Shown: positions 34,134 through 43,015, counted from the stretch's first letter. The stretch: 64,000 bases of DNA from Rhodobacter sp. 24-YEA-8 (GCF_900105075.1 NZ_FNSK01000004.1:62001-126000); one strand, 5' to 3'. The notes: generated by a model from the letters alone, not told the origin. A program made the numbers and translations.

Positions 34134-35072
34134 GTGACCACGCCACAGGAGCGCGAGCCCCGTAAAGCCGTTGTTCTGATCGTCGATGACGATATCTCCA
34201 ATATCGAGATCATGAATGCGGCGCTCGGGGATGATTATGAGATCTGCTTTGCCACCTCGGGCGAGCAGGCGCTGGAGGTGATGCAACTGACCCTGCCCGA
34301 CCTCGTGCTGCTGGATGTGGTGATGCCGGGGATGCAGGGGTTCGAAGTCTGCTCCATCCTCAAACGCGACCCGCTGCTCTCGGATATTCCGGTGATCTTC
34401 ACCACCGGGCTGGGTGATACCGAGGATGAGGTGCGCGGCCTTTCGCTGGGGGCCATCGATTATGTCACAAAGCCCATCCATCCGGTGGTGCTGCGCAACC
34501 GCGTGAAAAACCATATCGAGCTGAAGACTCTGCGCGACAATCTGGCCGAGATCGCGGTGACCGATGCGCTGACCGGGCTGCACAACCGGCGCAAGCTGGA
34601 TCAGCTGATGCAGGATGCATTGCAACGCCGGGCCAGCTCGGAAAGCTGGCTTTCGGTGATCATGATCGACATTGATTTCTTCAAGCTGTTCAACGATGCC
34701 TATGGCCATCAGAGCGGCGATCAGTGCATTCATATGATCGCCTCGGCCCTCAACCGGGCGGTCAAGGCGGCGGCAGGCTTTTCGGCGCGCTATGGCGGCG
34801 AGGAATTTGCCTGCGTGCTTCCCGATACCGCCCCCGAAGAGGCGCTGGTCATTGCGGGCAATATCCGCGCCCAGGTGCATCAGCTGCAGATCCCCCACGA
34901 GAAATCAATGGTCAGCCCCTGGGTGACGCTGAGTATCGGCATCGCCTCAGGGCGCACCGATACCAGGCTTTCGATGAAGGAATGGATCGAGGCAGCCGAC
35001 CGTCAGCTCTATATCGCGAAATCGGAAGGCCGGGATCGGGTGGCTGCGATCACTATTTCCGGCGAGAGCTGA
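34134..35072 (+). CDS. Diguanylate cyclase response regulator (REC-GGDEF)
   Basis: A 312-residue protein that makes cyclic di-GMP when its receiver is phosphorylated. The receiver at about 10-125 has LIVDDDIS, Asp in LLDVVMPG and Lys in YVTKPIHP. The GGDEF domain at about 145-305 has an intact active site RYGGEEF. The product-inhibition RxxD is not seen at the usual place before it. GTG 34134 is the first start with a GGGAAG site; upstream frame belongs to the kinase gene. It is almost certainly the output of the preceding HPt-containing kinase. Confidence 0.88.
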   Translation: MTTPQEREPRKAVVLIVDDDISNIEIMNAALGDDYEICFATSGEQALEVMQLTLPDLVLLDVVMPGMQGFEVCSILKRDPLLSDIPVIFTTGLGDTEDEVRGLSLGAIDYVTKPIHPVVLRNRVKNHIELKTLRDNLAEIAVTDALTGLHNRRKLDQLMQDALQRRASSESWLSVIMIDIDFFKLFNDAYGHQSGDQCIHMIASALNRAVKAAAGFSARYGGEEFACVLPDTAPEEALVIAGNIRAQVHQLQIPHEKSMVSPWVTLSIGIASGRTDTRLSMKEWIEAADRQLYIAKSEGRDRVAAITISGES

Positions 35073-35500
35073 GCACAGGTTCAACCGAAGAAAGACCCCG
35101 CAGATCAATCATTGCAGCGGTCTGGCAGCATGTCGAACCCTATGGGCATTGTTGTCGAGATCACCTCTTGAGCCAGCAGCCCCCCTGCCCCGCTGAGTTC
35201 ATGCCACCTATTCGATCCCGGCGGTGCCGGGCAAATTGAAGCGGTTCATGTGGACCAGGTGATCGCCATTGGTCGGCGAGAATCTGCGCCCCGATGTGGA
35301 AGTGGATCACTGCCGAGCGCCACCGGTCGCGGGGGGGCGCAAAAAAGGCCGTGCGATACGTCCGATCCGGGAGAGCCGAAGCTCGGCTGTCAGCTGATTT
35401 CTGCAACACGGCAGGTGCACCCGATCAGCGCCACCCGACCCAAGGGTCGCATGTGACAGGCGCGATCCGCCTCAGGCGCCGCATTGAATTTTTGCGGCGA
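35073..35500. other. 428-bp intergenic region between convergent genes
   Basis: No gene supported in any frame. The stretch is less coding-like, with homopolymer runs such as GGGGGGG near 35330 and AAAAAA near 35341. It may be decayed sequence. No terminator hairpin with a T run was seen. Confidence 0.5.
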
Positions 35501-36886
35501 TCAACGAACGGGCACGACGGCCGCGCGCAGTCTGTCCATAACCCCTTCCCGGCTCATCAGGCCTTTGGCGATCATGACATCCACGAAGGGGACACCTTCC
35601 TTATCCGCCTGCTTCACAATTGCCGAAACCTGGGTATAGCCCAGTTCCGCGACCATCACCGTGGCCAGTGCGGGTGAGTTCAGCAGCAGTTCCAGCGCGC
35701 GTTCGGGACGGGCCTCGATGCCGCTGATGCATTTATCAGCGAAAAGCCGGCTGCCATTGGTCAGAAGACGGCAACTTTCAAAGAGGCGTGAGGCGATTAC
35801 CGGCTCGAAATGATTGATCTCAAGCTGGCCGGCCATCGAGGCCAGCGCCACGCTCTGATCGTTTCCGGCCAGCGCGAAGGCAAGCTGCTGCACCAGCATT
35901 GGCAGGACCGGGTTGATCTTGCCGGGCATGATCGAGGAGCCGGGCTGCACCGCAGGAAGGCGGATCTCACCAATGCCGGTTTGCGGGTCCGATGAGATCA
36001 GGATCAGGTCATGCGCGATCTTGGCGATGGTTTCGCCGGCGATGCGGATCTCAGAAGAGACGCGGGCAAAGGTGTCTGAATTCTGCATCGCGTCAAACGG
36101 ATTGTCAGCGCGGAGCAAAGGCAGGCCCAGATTGGCGCTGAGATTGGCATAAAGCGCCGCCGGATAGCCCGGGTCAGAGCCCAGTCCGGTGCCGATGGCG
36201 CTGCCGCCAAGCGGCAGGGTCAGAAGATCGGATGACGCTGCTGCGATCTTTGCCGCCTGACGGCGCACGGCGCTGGCATAGCCGCCGAATTCCTGGCCCA
36301 GCGTCATTGGCTGCGCCGCCTGCATGCAGGTGCGCCCGATTTTCAGCACATCGGCGAAAGCAGTGGCGCGCTCCGCAAAAGCATCGGCGAGATGGTTCAG
36401 CGCCTGAACCAGGGGCAGAGTGGCGTCATAGACCGCCAGTTTCAGCGCTGATGGCACGACGTCATTCGTCGATTGCCCGTGGTTCACATGGTCATTGGGG
36501 TGCAGGCTGGCGTAATCTCCGGCCTCGTGCCCGAGGATCTGCAAGGCACGGTTGGCGATAACCTCATTCGCGTTCATATTGATCGAGGTGCCGCCCGAGC
36601 CTTCCATGATGTCGATGATGAACTGCTCATGATGCCTGCCCGCCAGCAGTTCATCACAGGCGGCAATGATCGCCGCCGCGAGATCGGGCTGCAGCACACC
36701 GATGTCGCGATTGGCCTGTGCCGCCGCTTTCTTGATCGCCGCAAGGCCGTTCACGAAGCGCGGGTGATCGCCGATCCGCTCGCTGCCAAGCGCGGAGTTT
36801 TCGGAGCCGCGCAGCGTGTTCACGCCATAAAGCGCCGTATCGGGAAGTTCGCGCGGGCCAAGGCCATCGGTTTCAATACGAGCCAT
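35501..36886 (-). CDS. aspA: Aspartate ammonia-lyase
   Basis: A 461-residue enzyme of the aspartase/fumarase superfamily that converts aspartate to fumarate and ammonia. The signature GSSIMPGKINPVLP is near residues 320-333, and SGGTSINMNANEVIANRA and HPNDHVNHGQSTND are both present. Aspartase is favoured over fumarase because of the adjoining polar amino acid transporter, although sequence alone cannot separate them fully. It is downstream of the ABC transporter genes on the same strand, so the locus probably imports an acidic amino acid and feeds it to the TCA cycle. Confidence 0.88.
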   Translation of the reverse strand: MARIETDGLGPRELPDTALYGVNTLRGSENSALGSERIGDHPRFVNGLAAIKKAAAQANRDIGVLQPDLAAAIIAACDELLAGRHHEQFIIDIMEGSGGTSINMNANEVIANRALQILGHEAGDYASLHPNDHVNHGQSTNDVVPSALKLAVYDATLPLVQALNHLADAFAERATAFADVLKIGRTCMQAAQPMTLGQEFGGYASAVRRQAAKIAAASSDLLTLPLGGSAIGTGLGSDPGYPAALYANLSANLGLPLLRADNPFDAMQNSDTFARVSSEIRIAGETIAKIAHDLILISSDPQTGIGEIRLPAVQPGSSIMPGKINPVLPMLVQQLAFALAGNDQSVALASMAGQLEINHFEPVIASRLFESCRLLTNGSRLFADKCISGIEARPERALELLLNSPALATVMVAELGYTQVSAIVKQADKEGVPFVDVMIAKGLMSREGVMDRLRAAVVPVR

Positions 36887-36933
36887 GCTCGGTCATCCTG
36901 TCTGATCAGTGGATAAAGGTCGGGGGCGGACGC

Positions 36934-37695
36934 TCAGAGCACCTGGGAAAGGAACTGCCGCGTGCGCGGGTCGGTCGGATTGGCGAAGAACCCGGCAGGG
37001 GGCCCATGTTCGACGATGACGCCCTTGTCGGTAAAATAGATATGGTCCGCGACCTCACGGGCAAAGCCCATCTCATGGGTCACAAGGATGCAGGTCATGC
37101 CCTCGGCCGCGAGATCCTTGATTGTCACCAGCACTTCTTTCACCGTTTCCGGGTCCAGCGCTGCGGTCACCTCGTCAAAGAGCATGATGTCGGGGCGCAT
37201 CGCCAGGCTGCGGGCAATGGCGACACGCTGCTGCTGGCCGCCGGACAGTTCGCCCGGATAGCTGTTCTCCTTGCCCTCGAGCCGGACTTTGCGGATCAGC
37301 GCGCGGGCGCGTTTTTCGACCTCGGCGGGGTTTTCCTTCAGCACTTTCACAGGTGCCATCATGACATTCTGCAGCGCGGTCTTATGCGGAAAGAGGTTAT
37401 ATTGCTGGAACACCATCCCGACCTTTTTGCGAAGCGCGAGCTTGTCGAGCTTCGGGTCATGCACTTCCAGGCCCTCAACCCGGATCGAGCCGCCCTGTAT
37501 GTCGTTCAGCGCATTGATGCAGCGGATCAGCGTGGACTTTCCCGAGCCCGAGGGGCCAATGATGCAGATCACCTCGCCCTTCATGATATCAAGGCTGATC
37601 CCGTTCAGCACCGGCACCGAGCCATAGGATTTCCGTACGTCTTTCAGGGAGACGATGGGCTGGTCTTCTGTCCATTTCACGTCGGTCATGGCCAT
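36934..37695 (-). CDS. Polar amino acid ABC transporter ATP-binding protein
   Basis: A 253-residue ATPase of the GlnQ/ArtP type. Walker A is GPSGSGKST, the signature LSGGQQQRVAIARSL, Walker B IMLFDEVTAALDPE, and the H-loop is in LVTHEMGFA. The Walker B Glu is followed by VTAALDP, slightly unlike the usual PTSALDP. I chose ATG 37695 behind GAGAGGG; a second in-frame ATG lies 6 bp later. It starts 8 bp after the permease stop. Confidence 0.93.
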   Translation of the reverse strand: MAMTDVKWTEDQPIVSLKDVRKSYGSVPVLNGISLDIMKGEVICIIGPSGSGKSTLIRCINALNDIQGGSIRVEGLEVHDPKLDKLALRKKVGMVFQQYNLFPHKTALQNVMMAPVKVLKENPAEVEKRARALIRKVRLEGKENSYPGELSGGQQQRVAIARSLAMRPDIMLFDEVTAALDPETVKEVLVTIKDLAAEGMTCILVTHEMGFAREVADHIYFTDKGVIVEHGPPAGFFANPTDPRTRQFLSQVL

Positions 37696-37703
37696 CAGCC
37701 CTC

Positions 37704-38585
37704 TCAGAGTTTCACGGAATAGCGGCGTTCCAGCCGCGAGGTCATCAGGCTGATCGGGTAGCAATAGATAAAGAACCAGCACAGCACATAGAGATACATC
37801 GGGATCAGCACATCGGGCCGCCCTTCGGCCGAAAGCGCCGAACGGGTATAGCCCATGATGTCATCGACCCCGATGATCGAGACCAGCGGCGTGGCCATGG
37901 TCAGCACCGCGTAAAGGTTCATCCAGTTCGGCAGGATACGTTTTACCGTCTGTGGCAGGATCACCATCCGCATGGTCTGGCCGCGCGAGAAGCCAAGCGA
38001 TTCCGCGCTCTCCCACTGCCCCGACGGTACCGACTGGATCGCGCCGCGCACATATTCCGACATATAGGCCATCACCGGCAGCGACAGTCCGATCACCGCC
38101 TTCAGCCAGCCGGGAAAGGGCATCGTCACGCCAAACAGCGTCACCTGGAACGGAATCAGGAGGATCGCGTAGAACAAAAGCACCAGCCAGGGCGAGTTGC
38201 GGAAGAACTGTGTCACCAGCCAGGCCAGCTTGCGGATCACCATGACCGGCGAAACCTGAAGGATGCCCAAAAGCACACCAAGCACGGTGCCGATCGCCAT
38301 GGAAAGCACAGAGATCAGGATATTATAGCCAAAGCCCTGGGCCAGCAGAGGCGTCCATTTCAGCAGGACCGAAGGAATCGAGGCCTGACCCGGCTGGGTG
38401 CCCTGCGCCCAGGCGGTGCCGATCACACTGGCGATCAGGCAGGCGAAGACGAGGGTCAGGGTCAGCGGGTTAAAGAGTGTCTCCCGCCAGTTCAGCGCGG
38501 GCGCGACATGGATGCGGCGTGGCAGCAGCACATCCATGTGACCGGGCACGCGACGGTCGGGTTCGGGGATCGGGCGCAGCCACAT
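37704..38585 (-). CDS. Polar amino acid ABC transporter permease
   Basis: A 293-residue permease of the HisM/GlnP family. The first ~45 residues are a polar extension not typical of the family. Membrane segments follow, and the EAA loop is YVRGAIQSVPSGQWESAESLGFSRGQTM. I chose ATG 38585 with GGAG six bases upstream; an overlapping ATG at 38597 is possible. The gene lies immediately after the partner permease. Confidence 0.9.
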   Translation of the reverse strand: MWLRPIPEPDRRVPGHMDVLLPRRIHVAPALNWRETLFNPLTLTLVFACLIASVIGTAWAQGTQPGQASIPSVLLKWTPLLAQGFGYNILISVLSMAIGTVLGVLLGILQVSPVMVIRKLAWLVTQFFRNSPWLVLLFYAILLIPFQVTLFGVTMPFPGWLKAVIGLSLPVMAYMSEYVRGAIQSVPSGQWESAESLGFSRGQTMRMVILPQTVKRILPNWMNLYAVLTMATPLVSIIGVDDIMGYTRSALSAEGRPDVLIPMYLYVLCWFFIYCYPISLMTSRLERRYSVKL

Positions 38586-38586
38586 G

Positions 38587-39336
38587 TCAGACTCCATATC
38601 CGGGGATGCGCAGCGCCTTTTCCCAGCGACCAAGGATCCAGACAAGGACCGCGACCAGCAGGATATAGGTCAGCAGAAGAACGGTCATCATTTCGCGCAC
38701 ATTCAGCTGTTCCGACCAGATCTGTGCGGCGGCGTATAAAAGCTCTGGCACAGCAATCGCATAGGCAAGCGAGGTGGTTTTAACGAGGTTCACCAGATTG
38801 GTGCCCAGCGATGGCAGTGAGATCCTGAGCGCCAGCGGCAGTACCACATAAAGATAGGTCTGAAACCGCGTGAAGCCGAGCGCCTCTGACGCCTCGATGG
38901 TGGAGCGCGGCACGGCGTCGATGCCAGAGCGAAAGATCTCGGTATTCAGCGCACCCGCAAAGAGCGAGAGCGAAATCACCGCCCAGGCAAAGGCAGAGAT
39001 CATCGGCGTGCTGAGCCCGGTTTCACCCGTCACCCTCAAGACCGAGCCAAGCGCGAAGAAGAAGAAGTAAAGCTGCACCAGCGGTGGCGTATTGCGGAAA
39101 AAGGTTACAAACAGCCCGACCGGCGCGCGCAGGATCAGGTATTTCGACCCCTGGGCAAAAGCGCCGATCATGCCGATGATCAGCGAGAAGATGATCGACA
39201 GCACCGAGAGTTTGACCGTCATCCACAACCCGCCAAGGAACTGTGCCCGGTCCCAGGCGTCATAGCCAATTGTGATCTTGAGCCCGTAGCTCTGGCGGAG
39301 CCACTGGAAAAACGTCTCGACAGTTTCCACCGCCAA
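38587..39336 (-). CDS. Polar amino acid ABC transporter permease
   Basis: A 249-residue permease with about five membrane helices. The EAA loop reads FRSGIDAVPRSTIEASEALGFTRFQT, and FRNTPPLVQLYFFFF is the family motif after helix 2. It pairs with the downstream permease to form a heterodimeric pore. It is separated from the binding-protein gene by a strong stem-loop. Confidence 0.93.
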   Translation of the reverse strand: MAVETVETFFQWLRQSYGLKITIGYDAWDRAQFLGGLWMTVKLSVLSIIFSLIIGMIGAFAQGSKYLILRAPVGLFVTFFRNTPPLVQLYFFFFALGSVLRVTGETGLSTPMISAFAWAVISLSLFAGALNTEIFRSGIDAVPRSTIEASEALGFTRFQTYLYVVLPLALRISLPSLGTNLVNLVKTTSLAYAIAVPELLYAAAQIWSEQLNVREMMTVLLLTYILLVAVLVWILGRWEKALRIPGYGV

Positions 39337-39350
39337 CTCCCCGGGAAAAG

Positions 39351-39373
39351 GCCGGCCCCGCTACAGGGCCGGC
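39351..39373 (-). other. Intercistronic stem-loop between binding protein and permease genes
   Basis: Perfect 8-bp stem GCCGGCCC/GGGCCGGC with a 7-nt loop in the 50-bp gap. On the reverse strand it is followed by CTTTTCCC. It probably stabilises the binding-protein transcript or partly terminates, giving more binding protein than permease, as is common in such operons. Confidence 0.6.
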
Positions 39374-39386
39374 GGGATCAGAGCGG

Positions 39387-40190
39387 TTATTTGAACTTTT
39401 CGTATTGCTCTTCGAAGAACGGAGCGGGAGCGATGCCATAGCGCTCATTGCCGTCGATCAGGAAGCGCGTCTTGTGCCAGTCAGTGACGATCTCGCTGAT
39501 CTTCTGCCCGTATGGGCCGTTCAACTCTGCCAGCGGCACGGCGATGGCCCAGGGCTGCATCTGTTCGGTGACGAAGGGCATCTCGTAATCGGCCCAGACC
39601 GCTTCCGAGGCCAGCTGGCTTTCGATCCAGGTGTTATCATAGGCGATGCCGACGCAGCTGCCATTGGTCAGTGCGGCGGTTGCCTCGGGAACGCCCGCGA
39701 AGGCCACGATATTGGCTTTGTATTTCTGGGTGATCTCGCGCAGGTAATAGCTGCCCTGAATGCCGCAAAGTTCCTTGCCTTCCAGATCCGACCATTCTTT
39801 CAGGCCATTCGCCTTGGGTGCCAGCACATTCGCGCCGCCCGCGTAATAGTTCGGCTCGATCATGCCGACCACCTCACGGCGCTGCGGATTGTCGCCCAGC
39901 GTCGCGATGATCAGGTCGATCCGGCCCTGTTGCAGGAATTCCATCCGGTTCGACGCCACAACCGGCACCAGCTCAAGCTCGACGCCAAGGCGGGTCGCGA
40001 TGTCTTGCGCAAGGTCGATCTCAAGCCCGACGATTTTGCCAGACGCATCCAGATAGCCCCAGGGGCGGTAATCGTTCTTGACGCCGACCACGATCTTGCC
40101 GGCGCCGGCGATCTTGTCCAGCGTGTCAGCCGAGGCGAGCCCGGTGCTGGCAAGCAAAGCCGTCAGCGCGATTTTCAGCGATTTTTTCAT
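39387..40190 (-). CDS. Periplasmic amino acid-binding protein (SBP_bac_3)
   Basis: A 267-residue binding protein with a signal peptide (MKKSLKIALTALLASTGLASA). The family-3 motifs are GKIVGLEIDLAQDIATRLG and GRIDLIIATLGDNPQRRE near residues 95-112. It captures an amino acid for the two permeases downstream. The neighbouring aspartase favours aspartate, asparagine or glutamate, but ligand residues cannot be judged from sequence alone. Confidence 0.92.
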   Translation of the reverse strand: MKKSLKIALTALLASTGLASADTLDKIAGAGKIVVGVKNDYRPWGYLDASGKIVGLEIDLAQDIATRLGVELELVPVVASNRMEFLQQGRIDLIIATLGDNPQRREVVGMIEPNYYAGGANVLAPKANGLKEWSDLEGKELCGIQGSYYLREITQKYKANIVAFAGVPEATAALTNGSCVGIAYDNTWIESQLASEAVWADYEMPFVTEQMQPWAIAVPLAELNGPYGQKISEIVTDWHKTRFLIDGNERYGIAPAPFFEEQYEKFK

Positions 40191-40375
40191 TCGTCACTCC
40201 CGTGGATCAATGTCCGGTTTGGCTGCTCCAGGTCTGTCGCCCGGTATCTGTCTTATGTCTCTCGCCTGGCCCGAGATCGGGGGCTTGAAGAATCACCCTA
40301 TTCTGATCGGGCCAAAGCTGCGAAAATACTCCCGAACAGACATTTTGTTGTCATTTACGGACAGGTTAACGAGGA

Positions 40376-41338
40376 GTGACACGAGGCACAACCGAGAGAT
40401 ATGGCTTCGTCCTGATCAATGATTTCGCGTTGATGTCGATGGCCTCTTCCGTGGATCCGCTCCGCTCGGCCAATCAGATGTCAGGAAGACAGCTTTACGA
40501 CTACGTCTTTCTCTCGGCGCAGGGCGGGCCGGTTCGGGCCTCTTGCGGGGCATGGTTCGACACCATTGCCCTTGCCGCATCACCACCCGATCTCGACTAT
40601 CTGTTTATCGTCGCAGGCGGCAATCCCTTCGCTCTCGACATCCCGGACTGCACAGGGTTTCTGCGCCAGGCAGCCCGGCGCGGCGTACCGCTTGGCGGGA
40701 TTTCCGGCGGGGTCGTGTTGCTGGCGCGGGCCGGATTGCTGGACAGGCGACGCATCGCTGTCCACTGGGAATATGCCGACTCTCTGCGCGAACTGGCCCC
40801 CGATCTGCTGATCGAACAGCGGCTTTTCGTGCTGGATCGCGACCGCGCCACCTGCGCGGGGGGCGTCGCTGGCCTTGACATGATGCATGCGCTGATCCGC
40901 TCGCAGCACGGCCATGCCCTGGCGGACTCGGTCAGTCGGCGCTTCATCTACACCACCATCCGCACGCCGGACGCGGCACAGCGTGGCAGCGTGGAGACAG
41001 AAGCCCGGCTACTGCCGGCGGTCTTTGCCGCGACCCGCCTGATGGAAGACCACATCGCCGATCCCTTGCCGCTGGGACAGCTTGCCCGCCTGTCGGGGTT
41101 GAGCAGCCGGCAGATGCAGCGCCAGTTTCGGCGGGATCTGGGCGTTTCGGTTATGGATCATTACAGCGCAATCCGGCTCGACAAGGCCGATGAGCTTTTG
41201 CGGCAAACCCGGCTGCCGATCGGCCAGGTGGCCTATGCGACAGGCTATTCCAGTCAGTCTAATTTCAGCCGCGCCTTCCTGCGTCGCTTCGGAATGAACC
41301 CCAGCGAAAGGCGCACTGCAGCCACTGTGCCTGGATAG
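40376..41338 (+). CDS. GlxA-family transcriptional regulator (DJ-1/amidase-like domain plus AraC HTH)
   Basis: A 320-residue regulator. The N-terminal DJ-1/PfpI-like domain spans about 8-190 (YLFIVAGGNPF, GGISGGVVLLARAGLL; the nucleophile position is Gly rather than Cys, so it is a sensor fold). The C-terminal AraC helix-turn-helix pair at about 215-310 has LARLSGLSSRQMQRQFRR and AYATGYSSQSNFSRAF. The start is GTG; a GAGGA is only directly adjacent and a stop lies three codons upstream, so the start is forced but weak. Divergent from the amino acid transporter and aspartase, it is their likely regulator. Confidence 0.88.
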   Translation: MTRGTTERYGFVLINDFALMSMASSVDPLRSANQMSGRQLYDYVFLSAQGGPVRASCGAWFDTIALAASPPDLDYLFIVAGGNPFALDIPDCTGFLRQAARRGVPLGGISGGVVLLARAGLLDRRRIAVHWEYADSLRELAPDLLIEQRLFVLDRDRATCAGGVAGLDMMHALIRSQHGHALADSVSRRFIYTTIRTPDAAQRGSVETEARLLPAVFAATRLMEDHIADPLPLGQLARLSGLSSRQMQRQFRRDLGVSVMDHYSAIRLDKADELLRQTRLPIGQVAYATGYSSQSNFSRAFLRRFGMNPSERRTAATVPG

Positions 41339-41781
41339 CGCCTGATGCATGAGCCGCAGAAACCGCGGCGACTGCCTTTACGGTCGTCCCGACGGCACAG
41401 GCTGTGACTTCTCTGCCCTGCCCCGTCAGCTATTTCGGCGTCAGCCGATCCGATCCAGCAGCTTTTAGCCTTACTCGCCAAATCAAAACGCGCGTCCTGC
41501 TGTGGCCAGTCTCGTTGAAGGCCCGTGATCTACTTTTCTCAGTTCGACTAGGGCACTTAACATTATCACGAAGTCACCCGGTCACGGTTCCGGCGGTCGA
41601 ATGGTCAAAGGCCGGGCGCAAGGCGCAGAGAAACCCTTTCCGTAAACTCCATCCTCGTTGCATTCTGATCTGCTGTTTCCTAGAAATAGGCTTTGGACAG
41701 AGAGTCAGATTCGCCTGGCATTCTTTGCACGGACCCGGAAACCGTTATGTTCAACCTCTGATCTCCCGTAACAAGTTGAAT
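41339..41781. other. 443-bp region downstream of repC
   Basis: No gene supported. It is the 3' flank of the replication locus. A half-copy of the parS-like sequence (CCCGGAAACC) occurs near 41733, and the full palindrome lies at the right boundary in the end of repC. Confidence 0.5.
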
Positions 41782-42867
41782 TTATTGGTTTCCGGCCGGA
41801 AACCGATGGCTTCTGGTCAGGGATCTGAACATTTTCAGGATATTGATCTCTCCGTTCTCAGCCTTCTGACTCAATGTCGCAAGATAGCGCGGCACATTCT
41901 TGATACGCTCGAAAGCCTGAACCAGACCAAGGACGGCCAGGGTATATCCTTTTGGTCCAAGACTTTGCCTGGCGTTTTTCTGAAGATCCGACTTGAGACC
42001 CAATGCCGGAGCAAGTGTCTCAGCAAGATTCTCGAGGTCTGACCAGGTCTGAACGGGCGTCGGCGAGAGTTCGACGGCGCTTTTGGCAGCATCTGCGCAG
42101 TCGGATGCCGTAATAGCTTCTGTAATCGAAGAGGGCGTAGATTCTTCAATTATTTCTTTATCAGAATTCTGAATATGCAGGTCATTCTGGCCGTGGCTGT
42201 CGGTCATCTGAGGTGTATTACGCAGGGCTTCGATCGCGGATTCAAGCTCTTCGGTGGATGTTTTGTTGCGCAAAAGCTTGTGCATCTCGGCATCGGAGGA
42301 CTGACTTTCCCAGAGGAGATGCCGAAGGACAGAGCGGAGTGACCGCAACCGCAGGGTCTGTTGTTTTGCGTCCTCTGCCAGTGCGGCGATACGTTCCGCA
42401 TGCGCCTTAAGCCCGCTCAGATCAAAGCCGTAGCACATCATCATCGCGCCCGTTACGTCACGAACGGCGTAGCGCTTGCGATTGGGGCTCAACTTGCGCT
42501 GGATCACTCCAGCGGCGCAGAGATGGGCCAGATGACGGCGAAGCGTGCGTTCATCCATGGCGTCGCACCGTTCTTGCAGCGCCCGATTAGAGGGGAACAC
42601 GATCAGTTCACCAGCATGCCATTTTGCGGGGGTAACGAAACTCAGAAGCCCGCGCAGAACGGTCAGACTTCTTGGCCTGATGCCGATGGCTTCGCGCGCC
42701 GTCTGGATCTGGGCAAGAATTGTCCAGCGAGGATCATGATTCTGGATGAGTGCTGCTTTCATGGCATTCTGACCATCAGGAACGCGTCCGGCGAACAGCA
42801 AAACCCTCCTGGTCTGATCCGCAGATGCGGTCAGTTCATTTTGCGCAAGGCACAAAAGTTCGTTCAC
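41782..42867 (-). CDS. repC: RepC replication initiator of a repABC replicon
   Basis: A 361-residue initiator. The winged-helix N-terminal part has RPRSLTVLRGLLSFV, ELIVFPSNRALQER and MDERTLRRHLAHLCAAGVIQR near residues 55-120, followed by SPNRKRYAVRD, as in RepC. The C-terminal part is more divergent. The start is uncertain. GTG 42867 lies inside a small hairpin (CACCGC/GCGGTG) that could occlude it; ATG 42762 would give a shorter protein still containing all conserved parts. RepC copy number is normally controlled by an antisense RNA, for which a candidate lies just upstream. Confidence 0.9.
   Translation of the reverse strand: MNELLCLAQNELTASADQTRRVLLFAGRVPDGQNAMKAALIQNHDPRWTILAQIQTAREAIGIRPRSLTVLRGLLSFVTPAKWHAGELIVFPSNRALQERCDAMDERTLRRHLAHLCAAGVIQRKLSPNRKRYAVRDVTGAMMMCYGFDLSGLKAHAERIAALAEDAKQQTLRLRSLRSVLRHLLWESQSSDAEMHKLLRNKTSTEELESAIEALRNTPQMTDSHGQNDLHIQNSDKEIIEESTPSSITEAITASDCADAAKSAVELSPTPVQTWSDLENLAETLAPALGLKSDLQKNARQSLGPKGYTLAVLGLVQAFERIKNVPRYLATLSQKAENGEINILKMFRSLTRSHRFPAGNQ
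41787..41804. promoter_or_regulatory. parS-like centromere palindrome at the 3' end of repC
   Basis: GGTTTCCGGCCGGAAACC is a perfect 18-bp palindrome. Its inner 16 bp fit the repABC centromere consensus GTTNNNNGCNNNNAAC exactly. It lies within the last codons of repC. RepB should bind here for partition. Confidence 0.75.
42138..42182. other. AT-rich stretch in repC, candidate oriV
   Basis: A locally AT-rich run (GATTCTTCAATTATTTCTTT onward) within otherwise GC-rich repC. In repABC replicons the origin is usually an AT-rich stretch in the middle of repC. Position within the gene fits; no iterons were seen. Confidence 0.45.
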
Positions 42868-42929
42868 CGCGATTGCGGTGTTGCGGGGGCAGAAGCCTTG
42901 AGCTACAGTCCGAGGTGTGAAAATGCTGT

Positions 42930-42990
42930 GGACAGGGTTGGCGCCCTTTTTGTAGCTTAAGGCCTCTCGGGTTCACTCGAGAGGCTTTTT
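42930..42990 (+). ncRNA. Candidate antisense ctRNA (incA-type) between repB and repC
   Basis: The repB-repC gap holds a strong intrinsic terminator on the strand opposite to the rep genes. About 30 bp upstream of the proposed 5' end lie a TTGAGC element at 42898-42903 and an AAAAT-rich -10 zone near 42919-42926. The predicted RNA is about 60 nt, has a small hairpin (AGGG/CCCT) and ends in the terminator. Size, location and orientation match the counter-transcribed RNAs that repress repC in this plasmid family. The 5' end is an estimate. Confidence 0.6.
42962..42990 (+). terminator. Intrinsic terminator of the candidate ctRNA
   Basis: Perfect 8-bp stem GCCTCTCG/CGAGAGGC with an 8-nt loop GGTTCACT, followed directly by TTTTT. 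It is the clearest intrinsic terminator in the window and faces the forward strand, opposite to repABC. Confidence 0.85.
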
Positions 42991-43015
42991 CCTTTTCCGG
43001 CCGTTCTCCTTTCTC

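Noticed and set aside
31442..34213. Long reverse frame covering the hybrid kinase
   Set aside because: The forward strand has HisKA, HATPase, two receivers and HPt motifs in order; the reverse frame shows only composition typical of antisense GC-rich frames.
35161..35409. Reverse 82-codon frame between the diguanylate cyclase and aspartase
   Set aside because: No ribosome-binding site, poor coding character and no recognisable motif.
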